Shown here piece after piece: positions 55,541-64,000 of a stretch of DNA of 64,000 nucleotides. This DNA comes from Antilocapra americana (taxonomy: Eukaryota; Chordata; Mammalia; Artiodactyla; Antilocapridae), in the NCBI GenBank assembly GCA_007570785.1, contig ML661885.1, positions 34,947,696 through 35,011,695 on the forward strand. The letters run 5' to 3'. Below the pieces are notes generated by a model, which saw only the letters and a list, made by a program, of their open reading frames with translations, made no database searches and had not been told where the DNA came from. Within the stretch, counting starts at the first letter, position 1. Every line of letters begins with the position of its first letter. Made by a program: the position numbers and the translations under genes.

Positions 55541-56645
55541 TTTGCAGATGGCCAACAGGCACTTGAAAAGATGTTCAATGTTCTTAATCGTCAGAGAAAT
55601 GCAAATCAAAGGCACAATGAGATATCATTTCACCCCTATCAGAATGGTTATCATCCAAAAGAACAAAAATAATAAATGTTGGTGAGGCTGTGGAAAAAAG
55701 GGCACCCTTTTACACTGCTGACAAGAATGTAAATTGGTACAGTCACTGTAAAATAGGGCTTCCTCAGTGGCTCAGTGGTAGAGACTCCACCCGCAATGCA
55801 GGAGCTGCAGGAGACTCAAGCTGGGTCCCTGGGTGGCAAAGATCCCCTGGAGGAGGGCATGGCAATTCACTCCAGTAATCTTGCCTACAGAATGCCATGG
55901 ACAGAGGAATCTGGCAGGCTACAGTCCATAGGGTCACAAACAGTCAGACATTCCGAAATGACTGAGCACACACGCATTGTGTTAAACAAAATGGAGGTTT
56001 CTCAAATATTTAAAAATAGAACCACCAGCAATTCCACTCCTGGGTATATATCTTAAAAAAAACACACACAAAAACACTAAGTTGAAAAGATACATACACC
56101 ACAATGCTCATAGCAGCATTACTCATAATTGCCAAGACATGGAAGCGATCTAAGTGTCTATAGGGATGAATGGGTAAAGGGTGTGGTACATATATACAAT
56201 GGCATACTACTCAGTCACAAGTGAATGAAATATTTCCATTTGCAATAACATGGACAGACTTGGAAGATATTATGCTAAGTGAAATAGGTATGAGGAAGAA
56301 ATCCTATGAGATGTCACTCATATGTGCTATCTAAAAACAAAACAAAACAACAAACTAGGGAATAGGACAAAAAAGAAACAGACTCACAGATACAGAGAAC
56401 TAGTGGTTACCAGTGGGAAGAGATTAAGGGAAAAGAGCAGCATAGGAGTAGGGGATTAACAGGTACAAGTTACTGTGTACAAAATAATCTCCAAGGATAT
56501 ACTGTACAACATAGGGGATGTAGCCAATATTTTACAATAAGTATAAATGGAGCATAACCTTCACAAATTGTGAATCACTGTATTACACACCTGCAACTTA
56601 TAAAACATCATAAATCAACTACACTTAGATTTTTTTTTAAAAAAA
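55541..56645 (+). mobile_element. L1 LINE 3' end (sense), split by Bov-tA
   Basis: GATGGCCAACAGGCACTTGA, TCAGAGAAATGCAAATCAAA, GTTGGTGAGGCTGTGGAAAA and TTTACACTGCTGACAAGAAT, then after the SINE AAATGGAGGTTTCTCAAATA, CAGCAATTCCACTCCTGGGT and TAGCAGCATTACTCATAATT, and a 3' UTR to about 56645. Frames are broken. 5'-truncated. Confidence 0.92.
55757..55978 (+). mobile_element. Bov-tA SINE (sense) inside L1
   Basis: Head GGGCTTCCTCAGTGGCTCAG, body CACTCCAGTAATCTTGCCTA, tail CTGAGCACACACGCA. The head contains an extra GAGCTGCAG-like duplication near 55803. It interrupts the L1 between GTCACTGTAAAA and CAAAATGGAGG, so it postdates that L1. Confidence 0.92.
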
Positions 56646-57734
56646 GAACAGATTTCCCCAAAAAAGAATTCAGTCTCAGGGCTGCAACACAGAAACCCTG
56701 CCTATCGTGTTCTGTCCTACAGAATCAAGACTAAATACTGCAACATCAACTCTTACATAAGTTTCAACGCTGCCAGCTTGCTCTCAGATTTTGGAAGTGC
56801 CAGTTCCCACAAACGCATGAGCCATTTCTTTAAAATAAATCCCTCTAGATAAATCATTCTAGATATCCCAACAGATAGGTGGATAGATTATGTATTTTAA
56901 AATGTGTGTGTGTGTGTGTGTGTGTATTTCCCCTTGGTTCTGTTTCTCTGGAGAACCCTAACACCAAGGATTTGCTGAGGTTGTTGGCAGTGGGAAAATC
57001 TGACTCAGGAGATGATACAGAAAAAGACCTTAGTTTAAAATCCGCAGCCAGTCCTTTGCAAAGGTGGGGGTAGGGACCCCGAGTGCATGACACCTGACTT
57101 AGTGGAATGTCTTAGTGAGTTATTAAAATACAAATGCAGGATCAGAGCCTAGACTGGGGTGAGGCATGGACAGCTGTGTGATCTTCCCAGTACGAGGGAG
57201 TCGTGGAAGGAAGCTGGTGGGAGTTAGATGAACAAACTTCAGAAGAAAGGCAGAGGGTCTAGTAATGTGTCGAGATCCAAGTCTGAGAAAGAAATCACCA
57301 GGCGCAGTGGTATCTGATACTGAATTTGAGTTGTTTCCTGCTCTTTGCTTCACCGCTTCTCTCCCCACTTCCAATCAAGTGTGTCACACTTTTAATGTTG
57401 TTTTAGTTGTGTCTTGGGAGTCCAAGGAAGAAGGTGAGGCTTTGCAGCTTGAAGCAAACTGGGCACAGGGAGTGAGCTTCTGCACCCACCAAGTGCCTTA
57501 GTGAAGAGCAATGAGTGGAGAAATAAGTTGCAAGTAGTCCGAGTCAATGACAGCCAGTCTTGAAAGCAGTGGAGGTTAAAATACTTATGTACTTGAAAGA
57601 AAAACAGTTTAGACAGACAGCAGATTGTGGATGGCAAGTAACAGCTGAGAGCAAGATCTAGGAGTAAGACAATCCTGAGGTGAAATCCTATCCTCCCTGC
57701 TCCAAGGGGTGATCTCTCTAAATATGATTTCCTC
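56646..57734. other. No recognised element except a TG microsatellite
   Basis: A (TG)11 tract at 56903-56925 is followed by GGTTCTGTTTCTCTGGAGAA, a phrase common next to old LTR/LINE ends. The rest, including open frames of 77-114 residues at 57123-57736, matches no protein family I know. Confidence 0.45.
56903..56925. repeat. (TG)11 microsatellite
   Basis: Eleven uninterrupted TG units. Confidence 0.95.
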
Positions 57735-57832
57735 ATTCAGTTCAGTCGTTCAGTTGTGTCTGACTCTTCGCTGCCCCAGGGACCGCAGCAGGCCAGGCTT
57801 TCCTGTCCAACACCAGCTCTCAGAGCCCGCTC
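57735..57832 (-). mobile_element. BovB 3' end stub (antisense)
   Basis: TTCAGTTCAGTCGTTCAGTT, GGCCAGGCTTTCCTGTCCAA and CACCAGCTCTCAGAGCCCGC are the last 100 bp of BovB in antisense. It is cut just after the CTCAATCAGTC block. Confidence 0.85.
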
Positions 57833-58854
57833 AATCAGTCAACGTATAAAAAAATTTTCTGTAAAGGTGTCAAAAATTGAATGCACATAAAGCACAGAGC
57901 ATTCTACCCAGTACACAGAAAAAAAAAGACTCAAACAACAGATATTATCATCATTAACAAAGAGAAGCCTGTAGGCCTTTTCATGAGGTTTGCAAATGTC
58001 ATTTAATAACGTGTGTGACGCGGGGTTGTGAAAGACTGTCTTTTCTTCTGAAAGTCAAGCTTCCTGATTTCACAGCAACCTGGCTTATCCCTTCTCCAGC
58101 AGGGCTCTACCCTTTTGGCATTCCACCCACCGCACCACCCCCTATCCATTTTAAAAAGGTGGTTGAAATATATATTTAAAGGGTGGTTTAGGTTTTTACA
58201 AAAGTATAATTGTAGATTTGAGGTCAAGTGTTACAGCATACAATTACACCATATAAACCTGCTTTTTCAAGAGTTTTTTCACTTAATCCCTTCAAATTTT
58301 AGGTTGCTTCTGTTTATTCTTGACTTTTAAAGCAGTTTCAAGGCATTGCTTTCTAAGACGTCTTAAAAGTGTTTTTTTTTTAATTTAAAACTCTATCTAA
58401 ATCTTTATTTTTAGAGAAAAATTACACATTCAATATTAAACATCGGGGTAATATAGAAAAGTAATAAAAAGGAAACAACCACCCATCATAATCCCATTAC
58501 TCATAGGCAACCATTATTAAATAATGGTGTATTAAATATACCTTCATACACAGAATACATTTTAAATGACTTGCGATATACTGTAAAGGTTTCAATTGAT
58601 AGCTTTAGCTCAGAAGGATAATATGGCAATAATACCTATCACATACCATTTAAAAATATAGAAAAACAGGATGAAAAATGTTGAGGACTTTTTTTTCTCT
58701 TAAATTGACAAATTCCATAAAAAGTATTTTGTACTCTATCTTTTTGGAGAAAAGCTGATTGAGGATGAGGGTAGTGCCGGATTCTAGACATAATTTCAGG
58801 AAATATATCAGAGAAAATTAATCATCTTGCTTTTTGTCCATTTCCCTGATTAAA
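57833..58854. other. No firm feature over 1 kb
   Basis: A faint old-LINE-like phrase (CATCATAATCCCATTACTCA, GCAACCATTATTAAATAATG) lies at about 58480-58525. No gene recognised. Confidence 0.4.
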
Positions 58855-58970
58855 CTGTTCGCCCAGGAAAGCAAAGCCCTTTGTTGTCTTTTTCTCCATT
58901 GTACCCAGCTCAGTGCCTAGCACCAAGAAATTGCTCAGTAAGTGTGTGATGGGATGAACAAATGCTAATG
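58855..58970 (+). mobile_element. L2 3' end fragment
   Basis: AAGCAAAGCCCTTTGTTGTC, TTGTACCCAGCTCAGTGCCT, AGCACCAAGAAATTGCTCAG and TAAGTGTGTGATGGGATGAA match the L2 3' end (..TGTATCCCCAGCGCCTAGCAC..GCTCAATAAATGTTTGTTGAATGAA). Confidence 0.55.
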
Positions 58971-60102
58971 GCAGATGGGCCTTTCTAAGATCAGCCTATA
59001 TGATATGGGTCACAGAAAAAAAAAAAAAAAAACTTGGCATAATATAGAAAAATGAAGTTCTTATTTGCAGTTAACAGATTGTATATATCATTCACGAAGC
59101 CAAGTGTTAAAATCCTCAGTAGTGACAGACTCTCAAGTGACAATCATAAAACAGAGAAGCTACTGGACTCCTGATGCTAAAGGTCACAAATCACTGTCAT
59201 TATCCAAAAACATAAGACAGACACTGTGGGACTTGCAAATCCTTTCTCTTCTCTTTACCCTTGACATTCTAGCCTTGACATGAAATCCAACTCTCATTAC
59301 ATAAGCTTGTGGCTTACTTCGAAGATTTTGTCTGTTATCAAAATATTAACTTAACCTTTCCCAGTAAGAAACCTGATAAGAATTCAACATATCTGTGGAC
59401 ATCAAAAGAAAATTAATCTTTTTACTCCCAGTTGAAGAATAAATATGACCCAGTGCAGATACTTGAAGGAAGATACTGAAAGTAACAATCTCTCGAACCA
59501 TGTAAATAGTGAATTCAGGCTCAATGTTCTTTTTGATTTAAGTCATTCAATTATAATTGCCTGTGGTTTTATCAGTGCACACTGCAGCTGTAAACCACTG
59601 TGGTAGACCAGCTCTGTGACCCACCACCAGTGTTTACTCTTTGAGATGCTGAACTAGTAACTGATAAAGAAAATGGTGACATTTTATCCACTCAGTAATA
59701 AACAGCAACTAGGAAGAAATCAAAGTGTTCACTGTATGTGAGAGGAGGTAACACTATCCTCTAACCTACCTGCCAACTTGCCTCCTTAAATTGAATAAGG
59801 TCTACCAAGAGAAGCCACTGAACTTGCTACAAAGTCCCCTCATTCTCATGTGTTTATAATTCTCTTCACAAAAACCCCTATTTTTTTTTGTGGCAATTTC
59901 CCAAGTGATAAAACTTGGGAAAAATATGAAAACTGGAAAAAACATTTTTTTTAATTGGGGAGATAAGAAAAAATATTTTTAGTACAACAAATTTTACCCT
60001 TACCCTCTCAGATTAATAAGTATGTACTTGGCATTTCAATGAATACCTGAAAAACTTAGTTTAATTACTAAGGCATTATTCTTTTAAAGCTATGGTGTCA
60101 TT
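58971..60102. other. No recognised feature over 1.1 kb; A17 run
   Basis: An A17 run lies at 59016-59032. No gene or repeat family recognised. Confidence 0.45.
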
Positions 60103-60196
60103 CGGCCTGCAGTGAAGGAGTCCCAGATTCAGTCCCTGGGTCAGGAAGATCCCTTGGAGAAGGAAACCCATGCCAGTACTTTTGCCTAGAGAATTC
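60103..60196 (+). mobile_element. Bov-tA fragment (sense)
   Basis: CCTGCAGTGAAGGAGTCCCA, GATTCAGTCCCTGGGTCAGG, AAGATCCCTTGGAGAAGGAA and CCAGTACTTTTGCCTAGAGA. Lacks the first 35 bp of the head and the 3' third. Confidence 0.82.
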
Positions 60197-61168
60197 GACA
60201 ATCTTTAATTACCTAAATACCTTTTAAGTGGTATTAAATCTAGACTCATTTTTTCTGAAGCAACAGTTTTTAAAATACTGAATAACAGCATTTTATTTAA
60301 CGTTATGGAAAATAAAATAACAGTATGTTATTTAAATGTTTGTGGTATTGGTCAACTAATTTGAGCCAGCAGAATACATCATCATCTACATTTTGATTAC
60401 AGAGTAGGTAATCAAAGTGATAATTAAATTTTTTCCATAAGTTGGGTTTCTATTATATTTCAGGAGGTTGTTGTGAAACTTTGTAACAGTTGCCTAATTG
60501 TGATTTTAATTTACCACATCTGAACATACACCAAACCACATGGTAGTCTTTCATTCCAGTTTCTCTGAGGTCTAGTAGGGTATAGGTTTTAATTTTGGAT
60601 AGTTTGTAAGTCTTTATTTTACTTGTACTATTATGTTACTTTCCACATCCAATTAAGTCAGTCCAAAGATACCTTTGGTCTCCCACTAACATCAATCTGT
60701 GACGATACAAATCAACTTTTCTCAGTTAAATTACAGCCAAGTATTAGTTATAAGTGATAAGTATAGACACATTCTTTACAATACTCCACAGCCCCAGGTG
60801 TGGAGGGGACACCATGAAGTTGTCTTAAATAATATTTAGATTCTCCCCTGTTATCGGGTCAAGTGGAACACCTCCGGACACACTAATGGAGCTCTGTGAT
60901 TCTGCAGTCTGCAGAGTTCTTACCCTCATGGCTCCTCAAAAGTTAGCAAGTATTACCTTCAGACCTGTGTGTACTTATGCAGAGAAGTGTTCACATTTGT
61001 GCCTTCCTGGGTTGTGTGGGGACTTGAGTAGGTTGAGGACATGAATGGAGGCTATAGGCAAAAACTGTTGAAGAATAGCTGAAACTAGTGGCAGTCTTGG
61101 AGGATGAATGAACTTCAAAAATCATATATTAAACTTGATTGAATATGACTATGGTCAATTAGCCTGTC
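60197..61168. other. No recognised feature
   Basis: About 970 bp without a recognised gene or repeat. Confidence 0.45.
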
Positions 61169-61720
61169 AATTCAGTTCAGTTCAGTCGCTCAGTCATGTC
61201 CAACTCTTTGGGACCCCATGGACTGCAGCATGCCAGGCTTCCCTGTCCATCACCAACTCCCAGAGCTTGCTCAAATTCATGTCCATTGAGTCAGTGATGC
61301 CATCCAACCATCTCATCCTCTGTCATCCCCTTCTCCTCCTGCCTTCAATCTTTCCCAGCATCAGGGTCTTTTCTAATGAGTTAATTTCTCACATCAGGTG
61401 GCCAAAGTATTGGAGTTTCAGCTTCAGCATCAGTCCTTCCAATGAATATTCAGGACTGATTTCCTTTAGTATGGACTGGTTGGATCTCCTTGCAGTCCAG
61501 GAGACTCTCAAGAGTCTTCTCCAGCACCACAGATCAAAAGCATCAATTTTTCAGCACTCAGCTTTCTTTATGATCCAACTCTCACAACCATACATGACTA
61601 CTGGAAAAACCACAGCTTTGACTAGATGGATCTTTGTTGGCAAAATAATGTCTCTCCTTTTTGATATGCTGTCTAAGTTGGTCATAGCTTTTCTTCCAAG
61701 AGGCAAGCGTCTTTTAATTT
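61169..61720 (-). mobile_element. BovB LINE 3' end (antisense)
   Basis: TTCAGTTCAGTTCAGTCGCT at the left (3' end with GAACT-type tail), then CCATCACCAACTCCCAGAGC, GGTGGCCAAAGTATTGGAGT, CTCCTTGCAGTCCAGGAGAC and TTTTCTTCCAAGAGGCAAGC. It ends at TCTTTTAATTT near 61720, where Bov-tA sequence begins. The 228-residue plus-strand open frame (61108-61794) is antisense to this element and not a gene. Confidence 0.93.
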
Positions 61721-61721
61721 A

Positions 61722-61805
61722 TGGGTTCAATCCCTGGGTTGGGAAGATCCCCTGGAGAAAGGAATGGCAAGTCACTTCAGTACTCTTGCCTTGAGAATCC
61801 TATGA
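61722..61805 (+). mobile_element. Bov-tA fragment fused to BovB
   Basis: GGGTTCAATCCCTGGGTTGG, GAAGATCCCCTGGAGAAAGG and CTTCAGTACTCTTGCCTTGA. It starts at the B box with no head in front and directly abuts the antisense BovB, indicating truncation or a rearrangement at this join. Confidence 0.82.
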
Positions 61806-61850
61806 ACAGTATGCAAAGATGGTCAATTAGTGATCTATAATCGATCACTG

Positions 61851-62088
61851 TGGAGCAACTGAACCTGTGTGCCACAACTACTGAGCCTGAGCTCTAGGGC
61901 CTGGGAGGCATAACTACTAAGCCCATGTGCCACAACTACCGAAGCCCGTGTGCCCTAGAGCCTGTGCGCTGCAACAAGAGAAGCCACTGTAAGAAGAAGC
62001 CCGTGCAGCGCAAGGAGAGAGTAGCCCCTGCTTGCCACAACTAGAAAAGCTCTCTCGCAGCAACGAAGACTTACTAAAAAAAAAAAAA
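61851..62088 (+). mobile_element. Long CHR-1-type SINE (sense), head missing
   Basis: GAGCAACTGAACCTGTGTGC, CACAACTACTGAGCCTGAGC, GCAACAAGAGAAGCCACTGT, GAGTAGCCCCTGCTTGCCAC and CAGCAACGAAGACTTACTAA, then an A14 run at about 62076-62089. The tRNA-like head is absent. Confidence 0.85.
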
Positions 62089-62089
62089 A

Positions 62090-62340
62090 GGACTTCCCTA
62101 GTGGTCCAGTGGTTCAGAATCCACCTGCCAATGAAGGGGACACAGGTTCGATCCCTGGTCCAGGAAGATTCCCCATGATGCAGGGCAGCTAACCCTATGT
62201 GCCACAACTACTGAAGCCAGATTTCTAGAGCCTGTACTCCGCAACAAGAGAAGCCACCACAACAAGAAGTCTGAGTACCACAACGAAGAGTAGCCCCCAC
62301 TAGAGAAAGCCCACGTGCAGCAAAGAAGGCTCAGCACAGC
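62090..62340 (+). mobile_element. Second long CHR-1-type SINE (sense), A tail missing
   Basis: It begins right after the first copy's A run: GGACTTCCCTAGTGGTCCAG, B box GGTTCGATCCC, GAAGATTCCCCATGATGCAG, GCAACAAGAGAAGCCACCAC, GAGTAGCCCCCACTAGAGAA and CAGCACAGCCAG. Its tail is replaced by antisense Bov-tA sequence. Confidence 0.87.
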
Positions 62341-62342
62341 CA

Positions 62343-62426
62343 GGTCTGACTCTCCAAGATCACGTGGACTGTAGCCTGTCAGGCTCCTCTGTCCATGGGA
62401 ATTTTTCAGGCAAGAATACTGGCGTG
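62343..62426 (-). mobile_element. Bov-tA fragment (antisense) cut by L1 insertion
   Basis: GTCTGACTCTCCAAGATCAC, GGACTGTAGCCTGTCAGGCT, CCTCTGTCCATGGGAATTTT and CAGGCAAGAATACTGGCGTG. It breaks off exactly where L1 5' UTR sequence begins. Its remaining half (TTGCCATTTCC.. to the reversed head) is not in the window. Confidence 0.85.
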
Positions 62427-62440
62427 GGGGGAGGGGAACT

Positions 62441-62448
62441 AAGATGGC
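62441..62448 (+). promoter_or_regulatory. YY1-type site at the L1 5' end
   Basis: AAGATGGC lies about 15 bases from the element's 5' end. The same core at a similar position in primate L1 binds YY1 and directs initiation at the true 5' end. The position and core are visible; binding in ruminants is inferred. Confidence 0.6.
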
Positions 62449-63009
62449 AGAGGAATAGGACAGGGAAACCACTCTCTCCCCAATAAATACACCAAAAGAA
62501 CTTTTAAAGACCACGCAAACTCCATAAAACAGGATCTAAATGCTGGCAGAGGACATCGGGCATCTGAAGGGACGGCCCATTGCTGACGAGAGGAGGTAGG
62601 ACAAAAGAAAAAAGAGAGAGAAAAAAGTAAAGGGAGAGACAGAGTTGGGGGCGGGGATCCGTCCCGGAAGGGGAGTCTGGAATAAAGAGGAAAAAAAAAA
62701 AGAGGAGAAAGGTTTCCGAATACCAGGGAGCATTCTCTCGGGCGGATTTGCGGTGAATCTTGGAGAGCAAGATAGCTGGGAGTAAAAACAGATTAATAAT
62801 TAAGTCCTGCAAGCTACATTTCTGGCTGCAAGGCACAGCTGAGCGGCGGCGGACGCCCCACCCCCCACTAGCCAAAGCGGACTGCTCAGGGAGGGGCGGG
62901 CCGCGCGCTCAGGGAACGGAGCAGCCTGAGCGACCCAACCCAGGGGGCTAACCGGAGATAGACTGAGAAGTAGCCTTCCCCAGGAAGAGCCCCCCTGCCA
63001 GGCCCACGC

Positions 63010-63157
63010 ACAGAACAAGGAGAGGTGTGGAGTCGGCAGAGAGGCGGCTGGCCAGTTGGCACAGAACAAAGGGTGTGCGGAGTCGGCAGAGAGGCAGCCG
63101 GCCGGGTGGCACAGAACAAAGGGCGTGCAGAGTTGGCAGGGAGGAGGCCGGCCGAGG
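63010..63157 (+). repeat. Three ~50-bp tandem units in L1 5' UTR
   Basis: Units start at ACAGAACAA, positions 63010, 63061 and 63111 (spacing 51 and 50). Each carries GAGTCGGCAGAGAGGC or a close variant (GAGTTGGCAGGGAGGA in the third) followed by a GGCC-rich end. Confidence 0.88.
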
Positions 63158-63355
63158 AGATCTGGGCCCCTGTGGGCTGCGGACCGGCCCAGCCCCCGCC
63201 CGAGTGCAGCGGGCATAACCCAGCCTTAGCGAGACCAAAGGGTGAGGCGGAGTCGGCAGGGAGGCGGCCGGCTGGGCGGAGCTGGGCGCCTTCGGGCTGC
63301 GGACAGACCCAACCCCTGCCCGAGACCAGCGGGCATAGCCCAGCCCCGGCGAGGC
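63130..63355 (+). repeat. Two ~120-bp tandem units in L1 5' UTR
   Basis: GAGTTGGCAGGGAGGAGGCC at 63130 and GAGTCGGCAGGGAGGCGGCC at 63250 start two similar 120-bp units that also share GGGCTGCGGAC, GACCCAACCCCTGCCCGAG-type and CAGCGGGCATA blocks. This larger period overlaps the last of the 50-bp units. Confidence 0.88.
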
Positions 63356-64000
63356 TTCCTCGGCCAAATTGCGCACAGAGCTAGGTGCTAACCAAGACTA
63401 CTGGGGATTCTGGACGGATCGGCGCTCTGCACACCTAAGAAGACGTGCTTAGCTGCACGTCGGGAAAGCCGAGCGGTTGGGCTGGGGGAGGGGAGAAGCC
63501 GCACTCCCCAGCTTCCCCAGGCGGACAACAGAGAGCCGAGCAGAAGGGGCGGGGGAAGCGCACTCAGCAGGAGCAGGGCAAACTCCAGAGCGCTGAATAG
63601 ACACATAAAAGACCAGCAAACAGAAGACGCTTAAGCTAGCAGAGGCAACAGGTTTGGAGTCTATAGACCATGAGAAGTACAAGCCGGACCCAAGGAATTG
63701 TCTGAAAAATAAACTGACCCCTCCCAGTACGCATCAGCACCAGAGAAAGCCTTAGTTATAACTGTACTAGGAACATCTTTTAAATTTTTAAAACTTTTTT
63801 ATACCTTTTTTTTTTTTTTAGAATTTTTAAGTCCCCTATAACCTTGTTATTTTCCTTTTTTTTGCCTTTCTTTTCCTTTATTTTTATTTCCCCTTTTTTT
63901 AAATCTCCTCTTTCTCCCTTATTGCATTCTCCGTCCTCTCCTTTCTTACCTTTTATATCTCCACTTTATTCCCCTTTTTTAAATTTTTTTTTTTTTTTTT

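Larger units (their letters stand above)
62820..63560. promoter_or_regulatory. CpG-rich L1 promoter core
   Basis: Strikingly GC- and CpG-rich compared with the rest of the window (GCGGCGGACGCC, GGGCGGGCCGCGCGCTCAGG, GAGGCGGCCGGCTGGGCGGA). It is the internal promoter region of the L1. Retention of many CpG sites suggests a young copy. The 119-142-residue open frames here arise from GC-rich sequence lacking stops. Confidence 0.75.
62427..64000 (+). mobile_element. L1 LINE 5' end (5' UTR), possibly full-length element running off the window
   Basis: Sense ruminant L1 5' UTR: GGGGGGAGGGGAACTAAGAT at the very start, then AACCACTCTCTCCCCAATAA, GCAGAGGACATCGGGCATCT, GGATCCGTCCCGGAAGGGGA, a GC- and CpG-rich core (about 62820-63560), and a pyrimidine-rich stretch (63770-64000). 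ORF1 is not reached. A preserved 5' terminus is unusual, since most L1 copies are 5'-truncated; this one could be full length (about 8 kb in ruminants), but that cannot be seen here. Confidence 0.88.

Noticed and set aside
61108..61794. 228-residue plus-strand open frame
   Set aside because: It lies antisense to a BovB 3' end and runs into Bov-tA sequence. The frame is a reverse reading of the LINE, not a gene.
62800..63384. Long open frames on both strands in GC-rich sequence (up to 142 residues)
   Set aside because: They arise in the CpG-rich L1 5' UTR where stop codons are rare and tandem units repeat the reading. No family resemblance. An antisense ORF0-like idea was considered but has no sequence support here.

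Overview
This is a ruminant (most likely bovid) nuclear genome window with no protein-coding gene I can support. The diagnosis rests on repeats. It holds many tRNA-headed Bov-tA and Bov-A2 SINEs, BovB (RTE-type) LINEs in both orientations, CHR-type tRNA SINEs of cetartiodactyls, and ruminant L1s, over an older mammalian layer of MIR, L2, MER5, MER20 and MaLR-type LTRs. Cattle, bison, sheep and goat cannot be told apart by eye. Family names come from recognised sequence phrases, not from a database search. Repeat edges are good to about 10-20 bp unless a target-site duplication (TSD) is given.

Layout. 1-1.1 kb: decayed antisense L1 ORF2. 1.5-7.5 kb: dense old DNA transposons, LTRs and MIRs cut by Bov-tA copies, including a three-layer nest at 6.87-7.48 kb. 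8.85-9.12 kb: an almost perfect 131-bp tandem duplication. 9.5-12.3 kb: Bov-tA, a nested Bov-A cluster and an L1 3' end. 12.3-25.2 kb: mostly single-copy sequence with three BovB 3' ends and several SINEs. 25.8-32.3 kb: MIRs, a long ancient repeat and a tRNA-Arg-derived retropseudogene. 32.3-36.9 kb: the longest stretch almost free of recognised repeats. 39.6-40.9 kb: an antisense L1 and a dimeric Bov-tA, both with clear TSDs. 43.4-48.5 kb: L2, then a 1.9-kb L1 3' half with a 520-residue ORF2 remnant, then a 2.3-kb BovB with a broken reverse-transcriptase frame. 49-57 kb: MIR, BovB, MaLR LTR, Bov-A2 and two L1 fragments. 57-61 kb: mostly single-copy. 61.2-62.4 kb: a pile of BovB, Bov-tA and CHR pieces. 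62.43-64 kb: the 5' end of an L1 in sense orientation that runs off the window.

No gene network can be described. The only interplay is parasitic: L1 supplies the machinery for the TSD-flanked insertions, and BovB is the likely partner of the Bov-tA/Bov-A SINEs, whose body resembles the BovB 3' end. I found no undescribed gene system. The points most worth checking are the tailless tRNA-Arg retropseudogene (32.2 kb), the 131-bp duplication (8.9 kb), and the L1 promoter region with two tiers of tandem repeats (62.4-64 kb).
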